Below, in pieces: positions 42,970 to 52,289 of a stretch of DNA of 64,000 bases. This stretch comes from Defluviimonas salinarum (GTDB taxonomy: Bacteria > Pseudomonadota > Alphaproteobacteria > Rhodobacterales > Rhodobacteraceae), in the NCBI RefSeq assembly GCF_026013545.1, contig NZ_JAPDOG010000004.1:1-64000 (forward strand), given 5' to 3'. A model generated the notes under the pieces. The model made no database searches and was not told where the DNA came from. It was given only the letters and a program-made list of their open reading frames with translations. Within the stretch, counting starts at the first letter, position 1, and every line of letters starts with the position of its first letter. The translations under genes were made by a program, and so were the position numbers.

Positions 42970-43640
42970 CATTTATCGGTGACGATGAGCCGGAGGTGGC
43001 TGCGGCCCGGCTCCGGCGCTGCGTCGCGAAACGGGAGCGTGGGCTCGGCAAAACCGGTCGCTGCCACCGTGCCGCGGCTGGGCGAGGGCAGTCCGGGCGC
43101 GATCGGGGTGATGCTGCGGGCGCCGATCTCGAACCGGCGCGGGGCGCGGCCCAGCGCTCCCTCTGCCATCAGGCAACCGAGCGCCCGGCTGATATCGCCG
43201 AGATCGCTCTTCAGGGGCAGGATGAGGAGCCGCGCCTCCATCGGCGGGCGGCCGAGGCCGGTCTCGGCCGTGAGCGTCATCTCGGCGGTGCTCGGGGCCG
43301 AGAACACCCGGTCAAGGATCGATGCGACCTCGGCGCGGGCCTTCGGCGTGAAGAAGGCGGTCAGCGGCATGCCGCGCACCTCCATCCCCATGAGGCTGTT
43401 CAGATGCATTCCGGCCAGCCGGAACCGTGCCACGCCCGGTGCGATCCGCTCCAGCACGAAGGTGTATTCGAGCGCGCGTTCGATCCCGCGGGGATCGACC
43501 TCGGACCGGCAGGGAACCTGGCGCCCGTCGCGCAGCGCCTCCCAATAGGCCTGAACCTCAGAAATGCACGGAAATCTCATGTTCCTGCGATATCCCGATA
43601 TCGGGACGATCTTGTCCCGAGGATGCCCCGTCACGTCCAC
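42969..43640 (-). CDS. PAS_5 (DUF1457) domain protein
   Basis: A 223-residue protein. ISEVQAYWEALRDGRQVPCRSEVDPRGIERALEYTFVLERI, residues ~25-66, is the recognisable start of the PAS_5 family, followed by FRLAGMHLNSLMGMEVRGMPL and a poorly conserved C-terminus rich in Pro, Ser and Gly. No catalytic domain is present, so it is probably a small sensor or binding module of unknown signal. The GTG at 43640 is preferred because GGAGGG precedes it by seven bases. A start at 43580 (MRFPCISEV) would put the palindrome at 43593-43606 upstream of the gene instead of inside it. Confidence 0.85.
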   Translation of the reverse strand: MDVTGHPRDKIVPISGYRRNMRFPCISEVQAYWEALRDGRQVPCRSEVDPRGIERALEYTFVLERIAPGVARFRLAGMHLNSLMGMEVRGMPLTAFFTPKARAEVASILDRVFSAPSTAEMTLTAETGLGRPPMEARLLILPLKSDLGDISRALGCLMAEGALGRAPRRFEIGARSITPIAPGLPSPSRGTVAATGFAEPTLPFRDAAPEPGRSHLRLIVTDK

Positions 43641-43787
43641 GTCAAACCCTCCGCACCGGTACTTGCCAATACTCCGGCGCGCGCCGCGTTGTGGCGGCGG
43701 TCAGGTTTTGTTAACCCTAGGACCGGAATGCTTACCCAAGTCTTAATTTAGCGCGTTTCGCGGCGGTCGGGGGGACAAAAGTCTTAA

Positions 43788-44690
43788 ATGGTTAATTCGC
43801 AATTGGTGTCGATGACCGGCTTTTCCGCCCGCCGCGGCGAGGGCTGCGGCTATGGATGGGCCTGGGAAATCCGATCGGTCAACGGCAAGGGGTTCGACCT
43901 GCGGCTCCGGCTGCCGGACTGGATCGAGGGGCTGGAGCCGGCGGTGCGGGCAGCGGTTGCGCGGGTGGCGAGCCGCGGCAACATCACGCTGTCGCTGAAG
44001 CTGGCGCGCGACGGCGGCGGCGAGGCGCTGCGGGTCAATCCCGCCGGGCTCGACGCCGCACTCGCGGCACTCGCGCTGGTGCGGGCGAAGTCCGAGGCGG
44101 CGGGGATTCCCGTGGCCGATCCGAGCGCGGTCGAGATCCTTGCCCTCCGCGGCGTGACCGACCAGGGCGGCGAGGCGGAGGAGACCGGGCCGCTCCGGGA
44201 CGCGCTTCTCGCGGATCTCCCGCCGCTTCTGGATGATTTCGCAGCGGTGCGCGCCGCCGAGGGCACAGCGCTGGCCGGGGTGATCGAGAGCCGCATCGAC
44301 AGGATCGAGGCGCTGACCGCCTCGGCGGCCACTGCCGCCGAGGCGCGGCGGCCCGAGATGGAGCGGGCGCTTTCCGACAACCTCGCGCGGGTGATGGCCG
44401 GCGCAGCCGAGGCCGATCCGGCGCGGGTGGCGCAGGAACTGGCGGTTCTGGTCGTCAAGGCCGACGTCAGCGAGGAGATCGACCGGCTCATTGCCCATGT
44501 CGCGGCGGCGCGGGCGCTTATGGCGGAGCCGGGCGCGGTCGGCCGGAAACTCGACTTTCTGATCCAGGAGTTCATGCGCGAGGCGAACACGCTCTGCTCG
44601 AAATCCGGAAATGCCGGGCTGACCCGGATCGGGCTTGACCTCAAGACCGTCATCGACCAGATGCGCGAGCAGGTTCAAAACGTGGAATGA
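43788..44690 (+). CDS. YicC family endoribonuclease-related protein
   Basis: A 300-residue protein with the YicC N-terminus ([28 protein letters not shown], residues ~8-35) and the C-terminal DUF1732 region ([20 protein letters not shown], ending [16 protein letters not shown]). YicC has been shown in E. coli to take part in RNA decay; here only the family is claimed. The start codon lacks a good ribosome-binding site, and the next candidate (GTG, 43806) is hardly better. Its stop overlaps the gmk ATG, so the two are coupled. Confidence 0.92.
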   Translation: MVNSQLVSMTGFSARRGEGCGYGWAWEIRSVNGKGFDLRLRLPDWIEGLEPAVRAAVARVASRGNITLSLKLARDGGGEALRVNPAGLDAALAALALVRAKSEAAGIPVADPSAVEILALRGVTDQGGEAEETGPLRDALLADLPPLLDDFAAVRAAEGTALAGVIESRIDRIEALTASAATAAEARRPEMERALSDNLARVMAGAAEADPARVAQELAVLVVKADVSEEIDRLIAHVAAARALMAEPGAVGRKLDFLIQEFMREANTLCSKSGNAGLTRIGLDLKTVIDQMREQVQNVE

Positions 44691-45328
44691 CCATGAAGCG
44701 CAAGGGTTTGCTCATTATTCTCTCGTCGCCCTCCGGTGCTGGGAAATCGACGCTGGCGCGGCGGCTGATGGCATGGGACCAATCCCTGCGCTTCTCGGTC
44801 TCCGCCACGACCCGCGCGCCGCGCCCCGGCGAAGAGGACGGGCGGGAATACTATTTCCGCTCGCGGCCTGAATTCGAGGCGATGGTCGAGGCCGGCGAGA
44901 TGCTTGAACATGCCGAGGTCTTCGGCAATCTCTACGGTTCGCCCAGATCGCCCGTCGAGGCGGCGATGGCCGAGGGGCGCGACACGATCTTCGACATCGA
45001 CTGGCAGGGCGGCCAGCAGATCCGCAACTCGGCACTCGGGCGCGACGTCGTGTCGATTTTCGTGCTGCCGCCGTCGATCGCCGAGCTGGAGCGGCGGCTC
45101 AGGTCGCGGGCGCAGGACAGCGACGAGGTGATCGCGGGCCGCATGGCCAAGTCCGAAGCCGAGATCAGCCATTGGGCGGAATACGACTACGTTCTGATCA
45201 ACGAGGATATCGACCGCGCTGAATCCGAGCTCAAGACGATCCTCACGGCCGAGCGGATGCGCCGTGACCGCCAGCCGGATCTGGCGGAGTTCGTCCGCGG
45301 CCTCAACCGGGAGTTTGCTGCAAGATGA
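44687..45328 (+). CDS. gmk: Guanylate kinase
   Basis: A 213-residue kinase that phosphorylates GMP to GDP. The P-loop [10 protein letters not shown] is near residue 12. The GMP-binding region is visible as [21 protein letters not shown] and [11 protein letters not shown], and the lid is the arginine-rich region [18 protein letters not shown]. It overlaps yicC (ATGA) upstream and the carbonic anhydrase homologue downstream (ATGA). A start six bases later (MKRKGLLI) is equally possible. Confidence 0.97.
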   Translation: MTMKRKGLLIILSSPSGAGKSTLARRLMAWDQSLRFSVSATTRAPRPGEEDGREYYFRSRPEFEAMVEAGEMLEHAEVFGNLYGSPRSPVEAAMAEGRDTIFDIDWQGGQQIRNSALGRDVVSIFVLPPSIAELERRLRSRAQDSDEVIAGRMAKSEAEISHWAEYDYVLINEDIDRAESELKTILTAERMRRDRQPDLAEFVRGLNREFAAR

Positions 45329-45843
45329 TCTACGAACTCGATGGAATCGTGCCGGAAATCGGCGAGGACGCCTGGGTCGCGCCGGGCGCGAACCTGATCG
45401 GCAAGGTGGTTCTGGAGGCGGGCGCCAATGTCTGGTTCGGCTCCACGCTGCGCGGCGACAACGAGGAGGTCCGCGTCGGAAGCGGTTCCAACATCCAGGA
45501 GAACTGCGTCCTGCACACCGACATGGGTTTCCCGCTGGTGATCGGCGCGGACTGCACCATCGGCCACAAGGCGATGCTGCACGGCTGCATCATCGGCGAG
45601 GGCTCGCTGATCGGGATGGGCGCGACGGTGCTGAACGGCGCGAAGATCGGCAAGGGCTGCCTGATCGGCGCCGGTGCGCTCATCACCGAGGGCAAGGAGA
45701 TCCCTGACGGCAGCCTCGTGATGGGGGCTCCGGGCAAGGTCGTCCGCGAACTAGATGCGGCGGCGCGGGCGAAGCTCATCGCCTCGGCGGCGCATTACCG
45801 CGCCAACGCGGCGCGCTACCGTGCGGGCTTGCGCGAGACCTGA
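45325..45843 (+). CDS. Gamma-carbonic anhydrase family protein (left-handed beta-helix)
   Basis: A 172-residue hexapeptide-repeat protein. Repeats such as [20 protein letters not shown] and [20 protein letters not shown] build the beta-helix; HTD and GHKAMLHG provide the three zinc-ligand histidines seen in gamma carbonic anhydrases. Many relatives (YrdA, PaaY) have other or unknown activities, so enzyme activity is not certain. It is translationally coupled to gmk. Confidence 0.93.
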   Translation: MIYELDGIVPEIGEDAWVAPGANLIGKVVLEAGANVWFGSTLRGDNEEVRVGSGSNIQENCVLHTDMGFPLVIGADCTIGHKAMLHGCIIGEGSLIGMGATVLNGAKIGKGCLIGAGALITEGKEIPDGSLVMGAPGKVVRELDAAARAKLIASAAHYRANAARYRAGLRET

Positions 45844-45849
45844 GCCGGG

Positions 45850-46227
45850 TCAGATCCGGGCCGGCTCCGCGACCACTAGAAGATCGAAATCAATTCCCAC
45901 GCAGGCGCCCCGGACCTCGGCCGTGACCTCGGCCGGGCAGGGGATCGGCCCGGTCACGGCGCGCAGGGCGCCGCCATAGCCGAAGGCTGCGAGGCGTCGT
46001 GCGAGATCGAGGATATCGATCCCCGGCCCGATGAGCGGCGTGATCACCACGTCCGGCATCACCTGCGCGAGCGCGCGGAGGTCAAAGGTCTCGGAGCCGA
46101 TGCTGACGGTACTGAGCCGCCCGAGTCCGGGCAGGCTGGCGGCGAGATCTTGCGGTAGATCGACCAGCAGGGCGCGGATCGCGCCCGCTCCGATCTCTGC
46201 CTGTTCGTTGTGTCGTGCCGCCCCCAT
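45850..46227 (-). CDS. Conserved hypothetical protein, response-regulator-like fold suspected
   Basis: A 125-residue protein of unknown function. The run LSTVSIGSETFDLRALAQVMPDVVITPLIGPGIDILDLARRLAAFGYGGALRAVTG (residues ~40-94, cited by position) resembles receiver domains in its order beta strand - PDVVITPL - helix - YGGALRAV, but the phospho-acceptor aspartate pair is not obvious. It has the codon usage of its neighbours and a plausible ATG. It is convergent with the carbonic anhydrase homologue and divergent from phoR; no operon context helps. Confidence 0.68.
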   Translation of the reverse strand: MGAARHNEQAEIGAGAIRALLVDLPQDLAASLPGLGRLSTVSIGSETFDLRALAQVMPDVVITPLIGPGIDILDLARRLAAFGYGGALRAVTGPIPCPAEVTAEVRGACVGIDFDLLVVAEPARI

Positions 46228-46388
46228 GACATCCTGCTTGCCCGGTTCGCCTGTCGGAAGGCCGATGCGAACGATTCTCAGCTCCTCATCTATCCTGTCC
46301 CGGCGACCGAGGAAACCTCCGCGGAGATTTACAATGGATGCGCGCTGGCTCAGGGTGCGGCTCCGGTTCGGGCAAGGGGGCGAAGGCG

Positions 46389-47429
46389 ATGCGCAAGGAA
46401 GAAATCGGAACGGTCCTTGACGGGGTGCCGATGGCGCTGGTGCTGGCCGGGCCGGACCAGCGCGTCGTGGCCGCCAACGAGGCGGCGACCGCGCTGTTCG
46501 GCGCCGCGATGGTCGGCCGGCCCTGCAACGCCTTCCTGCGGCATCCGGATTTCCTCGGCGGTCTCGAGGCGAGCCTCGGCGCCCGGCGCCGTTCTACCGC
46601 CCGCATCCTCCATGCCGGGGCGGGCCGCGAGACCCATCTTGAGGTGACGTTCAGCCCGATGCCGGTCGAGAACCGCTCCGGCACGCTGATCGCCTTCGAG
46701 GATCTCACCGCCTTCGAGCAGGCCGGCGCGATGCGCCGCGATTTCGTCGCCAATGTCAGCCATGAGTTGCGCACGCCTCTGACCGCGCTCGTCGGCTTCA
46801 TCGAGACCCTGCGCGGCGCGGCGCGCGACGACGCGGGCGCGCGCGAGAGGTTCCTCACGATCATGGAGCGCGAGGCCGGCCGCATGATCCGGCTCGTCAA
46901 CGACCTCCTGTCGCTCAGCCGGGTCGAGGCCGAGGAGCGGCGCCGGCCCTCCGACGAGGTTGAGATCCTCGGCCTTCTCGGCAGCGCGCTGGCGAGCCAC
47001 AAGGACGCGGCGGCGGCGACCGGCGTGACCCTGCGGCTCGAACCCTGTCCGGGTCCGGTGAAGCTCAGGGCCGATGCCGACCAGTTGACCCAGGTCTTCC
47101 ACAACCTCATCGAGAACGCGTTGAAATATGGCGCCTCCGGCAAGGAGGTGACGGTGCGGGTGTCGCGGATCGAGCGCGAGCCGGTGCTGCGCGGCCCGGC
47201 CGTGCAGATCGAGGTCATCGACCGCGGCGAGGGAATCGATCCCCTGCACCTGCCGCGCCTGACCGAGCGGTTTTATCGGGTCGATACCCACCGGAGTCGC
47301 GAAAAGGGCGGAACCGGGCTTGGTCTCGCGATTGTAAAACACATCGTTAACCGTCACCGCGGCCGGTTGCGGATCGAGAGCGAACTCGGAAAAGGTAGCA
47401 GATTCATGGTGATACTGCCGTCCGGCTAG
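46389..47429 (+). CDS. phoR: Phosphate regulon sensor histidine kinase PhoR
   Basis: A 346-residue kinase. A PAS domain lies at about residues 5-110 and the dimerisation helix carries FVANVSHELRTPLTALVGF with His125. The ATPase domain has the N box NLIENALKYG, a G1 box VIDRGEGI and a G2 box KGGTGLGLAIVKHI. No membrane helix is visible before the PAS domain, unlike the E. coli protein, so it may sense through association with PstB/PhoU in the cytoplasm. The start at 46389 follows a GGGGGCGAAGG stretch. It lies directly upstream of pstSCAB-phoU-phoB, while phoB is at the far end. Confidence 0.92.
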   Translation: MRKEEIGTVLDGVPMALVLAGPDQRVVAANEAATALFGAAMVGRPCNAFLRHPDFLGGLEASLGARRRSTARILHAGAGRETHLEVTFSPMPVENRSGTLIAFEDLTAFEQAGAMRRDFVANVSHELRTPLTALVGFIETLRGAARDDAGARERFLTIMEREAGRMIRLVNDLLSLSRVEAEERRRPSDEVEILGLLGSALASHKDAAAATGVTLRLEPCPGPVKLRADADQLTQVFHNLIENALKYGASGKEVTVRVSRIEREPVLRGPAVQIEVIDRGEGIDPLHLPRLTERFYRVDTHRSREKGGTGLGLAIVKHIVNRHRGRLRIESELGKGSRFMVILPSG

Positions 47430-47457
47430 CGATTTCCAATGCGCGGACCTGTCGCGG

Positions 47458-47486
47458 CCGTCATAAAACTGTTACTGAAGCGTCAC
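47458..47486 (+). promoter_or_regulatory. Pho box upstream of pstS (three 7-bp repeats at 11-bp spacing)
   Basis: CCGTCAT (47458-47464), CTGTTAC (47469-47475) and GCGTCAC (47480-47486) begin exactly 11 bases apart, with A-rich spacers. This is the direct-repeat layout of PhoB-binding boxes (CTGTCAT-N4-CTGTCAC). It lies 78 bases before the pstS ATG and shows that pstSCAB-phoUB is induced by PhoB in low phosphate. Confidence 0.88.
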
Positions 47487-47563
47487 AAAAGCATAGCGGC
47501 ACGCTTCTACACGGGCGGCGAGGTCGTCATGGGGCGGCCGCAAGTGACTTGCAGGAGAATGCA

Positions 47564-48601
47564 ATGGCTTCCGTGAAATTCACCGTCTCGGCTCTCGCGC
47601 TGGCTGCCGCCGCGACCGCGGCCGACGCCCGCGACCAGCTCCAGATCGCCGGCTCCTCGACGGTTCTGCCGTATTCCACCATCGTCGCCGAGCTCTTCGG
47701 CGAGAACTTCGACTTCCCGACCCCGGTCGTCGAGGGTGGCGGTTCGGGTGCTGGCCGCAAGAAGCTCTGCGAAGGCGTGGGCGAGACCACGATCGACATC
47801 GCCAACTCCTCGAGCCGCATCAAGCAGTCGGACATCGACCTGTGCACCACCAACGGCGTGACCGAGATCATGGAAGTCCGCATCGGCTATGACGGCATCG
47901 TCTTCGCCTCGGACATCAACGGCCCGGAATTCGCCTTCACGCCCGCCGACTGGTTCAGCGCGCTCGCGGCCGAGGTCGTGGTCGACGGCGCAGTCGTCGC
48001 CAACCCGAACAAGAGCTGGACCGATATCCGCGCCGACCTGCCCGCGCAGGACATCCTCGCCTTCGTCCCGGGCACCAAGCACGGCACCCGCGAAGTCTTC
48101 GACGAGAAGGTGATCCTCGCCGGCTGCGAGGCCACGGGCGCTTTCGAGGCATTCAAGACCGTCGCGGGCGGCGATGAGGACGCGGCCGAGGAGAAGTGCA
48201 TGGCGCTTCGGACCGACGGCGTGTCGGTCGACATCGACGGCGACTACACCGAGACGCTGGCCCGCGTGGACGCGAACAAGAACGGTATCGGCGTGTTCGG
48301 CCTTTCGTTCTACCAGAACAACACCGACAAGCTCGTCGTCGCGACGATGGACGGCGTTGTCCCGACCGTCGAGGCGATCGCGGCCGGCGACTACCCGGTC
48401 TCGCGCCCGCTCTACTTCTACGTCAAGACGGCGCATCTCGGCGTGATCCCGGGCCTGCAGGAGTACATCGACTTCTTCGTCTCGGACGACGTCGCCGGCC
48501 CGGACGGCCCGCTCGCCGAATACGGCCTCGTGTCGGATCCGGAACTGGCCGCGACCCAGGAAATGGTTGCCGCCGGCACGCCGATGGCGCCGTTGAACTG
48601 A
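47564..48601 (+). CDS. pstS: Phosphate ABC transporter periplasmic binding protein PstS
   Basis: A 345-residue binding protein with a signal peptide (residues 1-22, ending AADA). The mature start DQLQIAGSSTVLPYSTIVAE and VEGGGSGAGRKKLCEG carry the SGSS/SGAG-type phosphate-contacting loops of the family; IANSSSRIK follows. It captures phosphate for PstCAB. CAGGAG at 47552-47557 sets the ATG start. A hairpin separates it from pstC, consistent with excess PstS. Confidence 0.94.
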   Translation: MASVKFTVSALALAAAATAADARDQLQIAGSSTVLPYSTIVAELFGENFDFPTPVVEGGGSGAGRKKLCEGVGETTIDIANSSSRIKQSDIDLCTTNGVTEIMEVRIGYDGIVFASDINGPEFAFTPADWFSALAAEVVVDGAVVANPNKSWTDIRADLPAQDILAFVPGTKHGTREVFDEKVILAGCEATGAFEAFKTVAGGDEDAAEEKCMALRTDGVSVDIDGDYTETLARVDANKNGIGVFGLSFYQNNTDKLVVATMDGVVPTVEAIAAGDYPVSRPLYFYVKTAHLGVIPGLQEYIDFFVSDDVAGPDGPLAEYGLVSDPELAATQEMVAAGTPMAPLN

Positions 48602-48613
48602 TCTCCAGCCTTG

Positions 48614-48643
48614 CGGGCGGCGCGATTGACGCCGCCCGTTCCT
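48614..48643 (+). terminator. Attenuator between pstS and pstC
   Basis: A perfect 9-pair stem CGGGCGGCG (48614-48622) / CGCCGCCCG (48630-48638) with a 7-base loop is followed by TTCCTTC. Partial termination here would favour pstS over the permease genes. Confidence 0.65.
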
Positions 48644-48659
48644 TCACTCGGAACCTCCC

Positions 48660-50120
48660 ATGAACATTGCCGTCCTCGTCCTGATCGTGCTGGCCATCTC
48701 CGCGGCGGGCTACGTGCTGGGCCGTCACCGTGCGCTGTCCGGCGCGCAAGGCGACCGTCGCAACCTCCACTCGCTCATCGGCTATTACGGCCAGACGGTG
48801 TTCCTCTTCGCCTCGGTTCCGGCGCTTTTTCTGCTCGCCGTTTGGCTGTTCCTGCAGCCGATGCTGATCGAGGCGCGGGTGGGCGCGATGATCCAGCCCT
48901 CCGACATCCCCGAGGGCGGATCGGCCACCCTGGTGATGAGCGACGTGCGCCGTCTCGCCGAGGGGCTCGATGCCGCGATCGCGTCAGGTGCGGTTACTGA
49001 AGAAGCGCTCGCCGGTTTACAGGCTGGTGACGCCGAGCTCGGCAGCCTCCTGAGTGACGCGGGCGTCGCGCTCGGCGCCGAATTGCGGCCGAACGTGCTT
49101 GAGGCGGCGAAGGCCTACCGGTCAGACAGCCATGGCGCGCGGCTGGCGCTGACCGCGGCGGTGATTGCGGTGTCGCTCGTGGGGGCGCTTCTGTCTCTGC
49201 TCCGCGTCTCGCCCGAATATCGCGCCCGCAATGTCTTCGAACGCTTCGTCCTCGCCGCGCTGATCGCCTCGTCGCTGGTCGCGGTGCTGACCACCGCGGG
49301 CATCATCGCTTCGCTCCTCTTCGAGTCGATCCATTTCTTCCAGCTCTACCCGGCCAAGGACTTCTTCCTGAGCCTGACCTGGAACCCGCAGTTCCGAGGC
49401 GGCTCCGACCTGGGCATCTGGCCGCTTCTCTGGGGAACGCTCTACGTCTCCTTCGTGGCGCTGATCTTCGCGGTGCCGGTCGGGCTGCTGATCGCGATCT
49501 ACCTGTCGGAATACGCCTCCAAGCGGCTGCGCACCTTCGCCAAGCCCGCGATCGAGATCCTCGCCGGCATCCCGACCATCGTCTACGGTCTCTTCGCGCT
49601 GATCACGGTCGGCCCGCTCCTGCGGGATTACTTCGCCCAGCCGCTCGGGCTCGGCACGTCCTCGGCCTCGGTGATGACGGCGGGCCTCGTGATGGGGATC
49701 ATGCTCATTCCGTTCGTGTCCTCGCTGTCGGATGACATCATCAACGCGGTGCCGCAATCGCTGCGCGACGGTTCCTTCGCGATCGGCGCGACGCAGTCCG
49801 AAACCGTGCGCCAGGTGATCCTGCCGGCCGCATTGCCAGGCATCGTCGGCGCGATCCTTCTCGCCGCGAGCCGGGCGATTGGCGAGACGATGATCGTCGT
49901 CATGGGGGCAGGGGCCGCGGCCAAGCTTGACCTCAACCCGTTCCAGGCGATGACCACGATCACCGTCAAGATCGTCAGCCAGCTTACCGGCGACACCGAG
50001 TTCGCCTCGCCCGAGACGCTTGTCGCCTTCGCGCTCGGGATGATGCTCTTCCTCTTCACGCTGGTGCTGAACGTGCTCGCACTCGTCGTCGTGCGCAAAT
50101 ACCGGGAACAGTACGAATGA
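48660..50120 (+). CDS. pstC: Phosphate ABC transporter permease PstC
   Basis: A 486-residue inner-membrane permease. After an N-terminal membrane segment and a ~150-residue extension typical of alphaproteobacterial PstC, the transport core has GTLYVSFVALIFAVPVGLLIAIYLSEYASKR, IEILAGIPTIVYGLFAL and the coupling region LRDGSFAIGATQSETVRQVILPAALPGI (residues cited by short landmark only). It forms the channel with PstA. The stop overlaps the pstA ATG by 4 bases. Confidence 0.94.
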   Translation: MNIAVLVLIVLAISAAGYVLGRHRALSGAQGDRRNLHSLIGYYGQTVFLFASVPALFLLAVWLFLQPMLIEARVGAMIQPSDIPEGGSATLVMSDVRRLAEGLDAAIASGAVTEEALAGLQAGDAELGSLLSDAGVALGAELRPNVLEAAKAYRSDSHGARLALTAAVIAVSLVGALLSLLRVSPEYRARNVFERFVLAALIASSLVAVLTTAGIIASLLFESIHFFQLYPAKDFFLSLTWNPQFRGGSDLGIWPLLWGTLYVSFVALIFAVPVGLLIAIYLSEYASKRLRTFAKPAIEILAGIPTIVYGLFALITVGPLLRDYFAQPLGLGTSSASVMTAGLVMGIMLIPFVSSLSDDIINAVPQSLRDGSFAIGATQSETVRQVILPAALPGIVGAILLAASRAIGETMIVVMGAGAAAKLDLNPFQAMTTITVKIVSQLTGDTEFASPETLVAFALGMMLFLFTLVLNVLALVVVRKYREQYE

Positions 50121-51460
50121 CCGACGCCTCCCTTCCGACCACGCCGCACCGCGGTTCGCTGATTGAGGTCGACGCCCGCACCCGCCGCCGCAACGCGGCC
50201 GAGAAGCGCTTCCGCCTCTACGGCCTCGTCGCGCTCGGGATCGGCCTCGCGGCGCTGGTGATCCTGCTCACCTCGGTCCTCTCCAACGGTGTCAGCGCCT
50301 TCCGCCAGACCTCGCTCGTGCTCGAGATGAACCTCGACGCGGCCGTGCTCGACAAGAAGGGCAACCGCGATCCCGAGGAGATGAAGAAGGTCACCACGAT
50401 CGGCTACGGCAAGCTCATCGACAAGGCGCTGAAGGAAGCCGTCGCCGCGAAGGGGATCGCGATCGAGGGGCTGACCGACAAGGACGTCGCCAACATGATC
50501 TCCAAGGAGGCGGCGGCACAGGTGCGCGAGCGGGTGCTCTCCAATCCGGATCTCGTCGGCGAGACGGTGACGGTCAAGGTGCTCGCCAACGGCCGGATCG
50601 ACGGCTACCTCAAGGGCCGAGTGACGATGCAGAGCGCCGAGCGCGACAGCAACGTGACGCCGAACCAGCTTCGGCTCGCCGATGCGCTGATGGCCGAGGG
50701 GCTGCTCGTCAAGGCCTTCAACTGGGACTTCATCACCGGCCCGGACGCCTCGGAGCTTCGCCCCGAAGCCTCGGGGCTCGGCGTCGCGATCCTCGGCTCG
50801 GCCTACATGATGATCATCGTTCTAATCCTGTCGCTGCCGATCGGCGTCGCCGCCTCGATCTATCTGGAGGAATTCGCGCCGAAGAACCGCTGGACCGACC
50901 TCATCGAGGTCAACATCTCGAACCTCGCGGCGGTGCCGTCGATCGTCTTCGGGATCCTCGGTCTCGCAATCTTCATCAACTTCGCAGGTCTGCCGCAATC
51001 GGCGCCCATCGTCGGCGGGCTGGTGCTGACGCTGATGACGCTGCCCCGGATCATTATCCCGACCCGCGCGGCACTCGGCGCGGTGCCGCCGTCGATCCGC
51101 GAGGCGGCGCTCGGTGTCGGCGCGTCGAAGATGCAGACGATTTTTCACCATGTGCTGCCCTTGGCGATGCCCGGCATCCTGACCGGCATGATCATCGGAC
51201 TTGCCCAGGCGCTCGGCGAGACCGCGCCGCTTCTCCTGATCGGCATGGTCGCCTTCGTGCGCGACTTCCCGGCCGCGCCGCCCGAGGGCTTCTTCGATCC
51301 TGCCGCGGCGCTGCCGGTGCAGGTCTACAACTGGACACAACGCGCCGATCCCGGCTTTGCCGAGCGGGCCTCGGGTGCGATCATCGTTCTGCTGGTGTTC
51401 CTGCTGGTGATGAACGCGGTCGCGATCCTGCTGCGCAACCGATTTGAACGGCGGTGGTAA
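50117..51460 (+). CDS. pstA: Phosphate ABC transporter permease PstA
   Basis: A 447-residue permease. The first ~200 residues hold one membrane helix and a periplasmic insertion (the DUF3333-type extension of alphaproteobacterial PstA). The core then carries [37 protein letters not shown], and the EAA-like loop [21 protein letters not shown] with [10 protein letters not shown]. It ends three bases before the pstB start. Confidence 0.94.
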   Translation: MTDASLPTTPHRGSLIEVDARTRRRNAAEKRFRLYGLVALGIGLAALVILLTSVLSNGVSAFRQTSLVLEMNLDAAVLDKKGNRDPEEMKKVTTIGYGKLIDKALKEAVAAKGIAIEGLTDKDVANMISKEAAAQVRERVLSNPDLVGETVTVKVLANGRIDGYLKGRVTMQSAERDSNVTPNQLRLADALMAEGLLVKAFNWDFITGPDASELRPEASGLGVAILGSAYMMIIVLILSLPIGVAASIYLEEFAPKNRWTDLIEVNISNLAAVPSIVFGILGLAIFINFAGLPQSAPIVGGLVLTLMTLPRIIIPTRAALGAVPPSIREAALGVGASKMQTIFHHVLPLAMPGILTGMIIGLAQALGETAPLLLIGMVAFVRDFPAAPPEGFFDPAAALPVQVYNWTQRADPGFAERASGAIIVLLVFLLVMNAVAILLRNRFERRW

Positions 51461-51462
51461 GA

Positions 51463-52278
51463 ATGGCGGAGACTCAAACCATGGAAGACATGCGACTGGC
51501 CGACCGCACCGCGTCGGCGCGCGAGAACAAGATCACCGCCCGCGGCGTGCAGGTCTATTACGGCACCAACCACGCGATCAAGGACGTCGATGTCGACATC
51601 GCCGACCGCACCGTCACGGCCTTCATCGGTCCGTCGGGCTGCGGCAAGTCGACCTTCCTGCGCTGCCTCAACCGGATGAACGACACGATCCCGATCTGCC
51701 GAGTCGAGGGGCGGATCGAGATCGACGGCGAGGACATATACGACAAGCGCGTCGATCCGGTGCAGCTCAGGGCCCGCGTCGGCATGGTGTTCCAGAAGCC
51801 GAACCCGTTCCCGAAGTCGATCTACGACAACGTCGCCTACGGGCCGCGCATCCACGGCCTGACCCGCAACCGCGCCGAGCTTGACGAGGTCGTCGAGAAG
51901 TCGCTGCGCCGCGCCGCCTTGTGGAACGAGGTCAAGGACCGGCTGACCTCGCCCGGCACCGGGCTTTCGGGCGGCCAGCAGCAGCGGCTCTGCATCGCCC
52001 GCGCGGTCGCGACCTCGCCGGAGGTGCTCCTGATGGACGAGCCCTGCTCGGCTCTCGACCCGATCGCGACGGCGCAGGTCGAGGAACTGATCGACGAATT
52101 GCGCGAGAATTTCTCGGTGGTGATCGTGACCCACTCGATGCAGCAGGCCGCCCGCGTCAGTCAGCGCACGGCCTTCTTCCACCTCGGCAATCTCGTCGAG
52201 TTCGGCGAGACCGGCCAGATATTCACCAACCCGCGTGATCCGCGCACCGAAGCCTATATCACCGGCCGGATCGGCTGA
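51463..52278 (+). CDS. pstB: Phosphate ABC transporter ATPase PstB
   Basis: A 271-residue ATPase. Walker A is GPSGCGKST at 56-64, [11 protein letters not shown] follows as in all PstB proteins, the signature is [14 protein letters not shown] from 168, and Walker B is [12 protein letters not shown]. The first ~25 residues are a variable extension. An alternative ATG at 51481 has a GGAG placed ten bases before it and would shorten the protein by six residues. Confidence 0.97.
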   Translation: MAETQTMEDMRLADRTASARENKITARGVQVYYGTNHAIKDVDVDIADRTVTAFIGPSGCGKSTFLRCLNRMNDTIPICRVEGRIEIDGEDIYDKRVDPVQLRARVGMVFQKPNPFPKSIYDNVAYGPRIHGLTRNRAELDEVVEKSLRRAALWNEVKDRLTSPGTGLSGGQQQRLCIARAVATSPEVLLMDEPCSALDPIATAQVEELIDELRENFSVVIVTHSMQQAARVSQRTAFFHLGNLVEFGETGQIFTNPRDPRTEAYITGRIG

Positions 52279-52289
52279 GGGAGACCGAC

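Noticed and set aside
43788-43800. Possible CtrA site (TTAAATGGTTAA) at the yicC start
   Set aside because: Spacing between TTAA elements is wrong for the TTAA-N7-TTAA consensus.
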